From contig NC_052481.1 of assembly GCF_009730915.1 (NCBI RefSeq), positions 22,456,233 through 22,520,232 on the forward strand: 64,000 nt of DNA. The letters are read 5' to 3'. The position numbers and the translations under genes are program-made. Position 1 is the first letter of the stretch, and every line of letters begins with the position of its first letter. Shown here piece by piece: positions 61,744 to 64,000 of the stretch. A model generated the notes under the pieces. The model did not search any database, was not told where the DNA came from, and saw only the letters and a program-made list of their open reading frames with translations. This DNA is from Dioscorea cayenensis subsp. rotundata. Lineage: Eukaryota; Streptophyta; Magnoliopsida; Dioscoreales; Dioscoreaceae.

Positions 61744-62770
61744 TTTGGATGGTGTTCTGCACGGCTTGATATATTGTTGTTATAAGATAGAATGGATGCA
61801 ACAAAATCTGAAAAAATAGTGTAGTAGTTTTTGGTTGGAGGTAAAGAAATTATATGAGAACTCATAGCATAAAGATATATATATATATATATATACACAG
61901 GAGAAACATCATCTGGGGATGTTGGTAGCAACGTCCCCAGATTTAAAAAAAGTTGAGAGAGGAATAAGAGAGAGACATGAACAAAGGGGTGTGTCAACAG
62001 GTGCAACAACAGTGGCTGGAGATGGTATTTAGTTTGGCTAGGTTGATATGTTATCCCTTGTTTGTACTATTTATAAGAATAGTAAAACTATGCATCTGAA
62101 TAATTTCAGCCACTGATTTCTGATCCAAGAGTTCATAGTAAACTTGCTTAGAATTTGTATCTGTGTACGTCCACATAATATTCAGCTTCATATATATATA
62201 TATATATATTATAAAGAGTTTTATTATTTTTTATAACTTTTTTATTTTTATTAATTTCCAATAGATTCGTGCTGGCATGATGCACGCTTGCATAGTACTT
62301 TTCATGAGACAAGCTCGTATATGATCGTTCACGTGTGGAACATGCTGGAAATGATGGTTAAGAGGTTTCAGATCGAGTTTGATTCTCTTAAGTTAAATAT
62401 TTTCTAAGTACAATGTTTCAGTCATATTTCTCAAATCGAATCCATCTTTGAATCTTACATTGAGTTTTAAAAATCCATTAACTAAATACTATCTTAAAAT
62501 AAACATATGATTGTGACTTGTGAGTTAAATTTCAAGGTAATTGATCCTTCAGGGTCATAAATTCAACAAGGATTTTATAGCTGACTTAAATTATATCAAT
62601 CATGTACTTACAAATAAGTTTTATCATTTGTTGATATTTTGTTTCTAATCATCTTATAATTGTTTTAATGAAAACAATTGAGGAATTCATATCCGGAGTC
62701 TTCAGTTAAATGTTAAAATAAAATAAATGCAACAAAATAAAGGCTTCAAAAATCATATCTGTGAATAATG
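61744..62770. other. Intergenic DNA before CtpA 3' end
   Basis: 3' UTR of the plus-strand gene, then AT-rich DNA with (TA)n at 61878-61896 and 62190-62210. No gene seen. The minus-strand open frame 61512-62009 overlaps the real exon on the other strand and is a shadow. Confidence 0.4.
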
Positions 62771-64000
62771 TCATCTGGAAAATAGCGTGGTTGTGTTGAT
62801 ATTGCAAGGAGAGGTTGGATCCTTGAGACAGGTACAGAACCCATCTTCATCCAATGGAAAAGACATTGGCAGTGGATGGTCAGGAACAACACCAACCTGC
62901 ATTCAAGATCTCAAACAAAGGCATATGTTAGTGTACCACAAACATCAAAATATCTCATAATTACATATACATATCCCCATAAAACCAAGATTCAGAAGAG
63001 GTGTGTATCTAAATAAATAAATCCATTATTAATGTTATCATGTATGCATGTAATCATCAAACCTTGGTTTTACAAGGGGAATATAAATTACACAGGGCTT
63101 GAAAAAGTAGAAACCGGAAACCATTTTTTGGATTGGGGGTATAGAAAGCATCACCAAAAGAATTAATAATAATAATAATAATAATAAGGACCAGTAGTTC
63201 CAAAAAGAGTGTTACTAACCTTATTAATATCAGTGTGAGCAGGAGTTTCATACCGGGCCACTGTTACGGCCAATCCAGATCCATCTGATAGCTCAAATAC
63301 TGACTGTATTTTTCTGTGCATGAGAAATAAATATTAGCATAAAAATTAATTAGTAGTAATTAGGCAATGCATAGTTTCAATTATCACCCAGAGAAACGTA
63401 CCCTTTTCCAAAGGTTGGTTCACCAAACAACACTGCCCTCTTATTGTCTTTTAGAGCCCCAGCTAATATCTCACTAGCACTTGCAGTTCCTTTATTTACC
63501 TACAAATAGATTAAAGAGGAAAAAAAACAAGCAAAAGAGTTAGCTTTTAGATGAACAATCTAATATGGAAAAGTATACTATGCACAAGTTAATGATGATG
63601 TGCATAATGAATTTGCTGAAACAAAGGTTCTCTTATTAGGAGGGGGAGAAAAAGGTTTCGCAACGGAGGTTAGCTAGACCAAACTTCCTCTGTAGAATAA
63701 AATATAGTTCACGCTAGCATAAGAAGATGGGCCTTTAAACTAATGAAGCCCCTGAAATTCTATTACATGCTGGAAATCAGATACCTTCGAAAACCTACTA
63801 GCTCGATTAACAGGAAACCAACAGCTTCAAGGGAAGTACATAAGTATGAAGAGTGGCAAAACAAAAGACAGCTGAGTGGGATCATACCAGAACGGCCAGT
63901 GGTTCTGACCCAGCTAGCACATTACTTCCATCGGCCTCATATATATCTCGAACACCACGGCTATCACAAATATAAACTATCACTCCTTTCTCCAGCCTGG
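62771..64000 (-). CDS. CTPA: C-terminal processing peptidase CtpA (D1 protease), 3' part
   Basis: CtpA is a thylakoid-lumen serine peptidase (family S41) that trims the C-terminus of photosystem II protein D1 so the manganese cluster can assemble. Four exons are visible: 64000-63888 (cut by the window edge), 63499-63402, 63313-63220 and 62896-62771, joined in frame for the last 142 residues. They read [21 protein letters not shown], then [16 protein letters not shown] with the catalytic Ser, EPTFGKG with the catalytic Lys, then [19 protein letters not shown] and a final [22 protein letters not shown]. These match, from memory, plant CTPA closely. The N-terminal transit and PDZ regions lie beyond the window. 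No damage is seen. Confidence 0.93.

Noticed and set aside
61512-62009. Minus-strand 165-aa open frame
   Set aside because: It overlaps the second exon of the plus-strand gene and a (TA)n run, with no domain.

Overview
This is nuclear DNA from a flowering plant. The genes have GT-AG introns, the intergenic DNA is very AT-rich with many (TA)n and (ATT)n runs, and the transposons are typical plant Copia, LTR, SINE and MITE types. The genus cannot be fixed from the sequence; a monocot is plausible but unproven. There is no operon logic: each gene is a separate transcription unit.

Layout. 0-7.2 kb: repeat-rich DNA with one possible exon of a gene entering from the left, a GAGCTCG-rich inverted-repeat element and a SINE. 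7.4-8.9 kb: a three-exon YUCCA flavin monooxygenase (auxin synthesis, +). 9.97-18.3 kb: an 11-exon MED15-like Mediator subunit (-, 1204 aa). 20.67-25.75 kb: a young Ty1/copia element with apparently identical LTRs and a 5-bp target duplication. 26.69-36.8 kb: a second copy of the block that starts in the YUCCA last exon and runs through MED15. It contains a second, compact MED15-like gene (-, 636 aa) and a decayed Copia fragment. 37-40.8 kb: AT-rich, no gene seen. 41.0-43.6 kb: a secreted neprosin/DUF239 protein (+). 44.1-45.9 kb: ribosomal protein eL21 (-). 47.1-47.9 kb: a coiled-coil protein (-). 50.8-54.2 kb: a pfkB-family sugar kinase (+). 54.6 kb: a 50-aa SMAP1-like small acidic protein (+). 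56.6-59.4 kb: a solo LTR inside a SINE-like sequence. 59.8-61.7 kb: a two-exon protein with a likely plastid transit peptide and membrane segments, carrying a SINE in its intron. 62.8-64.0 kb: the 3' end of the CtpA-type D1 C-terminal processing protease (-), running off the window.

The most interesting feature is the tandem duplication around MED15. Copy B has lost 568 codons relative to copy A, almost all from the Gln-rich middle, yet all 11 exons read in frame with GT-AG borders and every exon length difference (870, 732, 99 and 3 nt) is a multiple of three. One deletion fused intron and exon sequence and seems to have created a new splice acceptor. This looks like a shortened but working paralogue that keeps the KIX-like head and the conserved tail. 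I saw no wholly new system; the other genes are familiar plant families. Exon borders were placed by reading splice sites and checking frame, without transcripts. Family names rest on recalled protein similarity, not on a database search.
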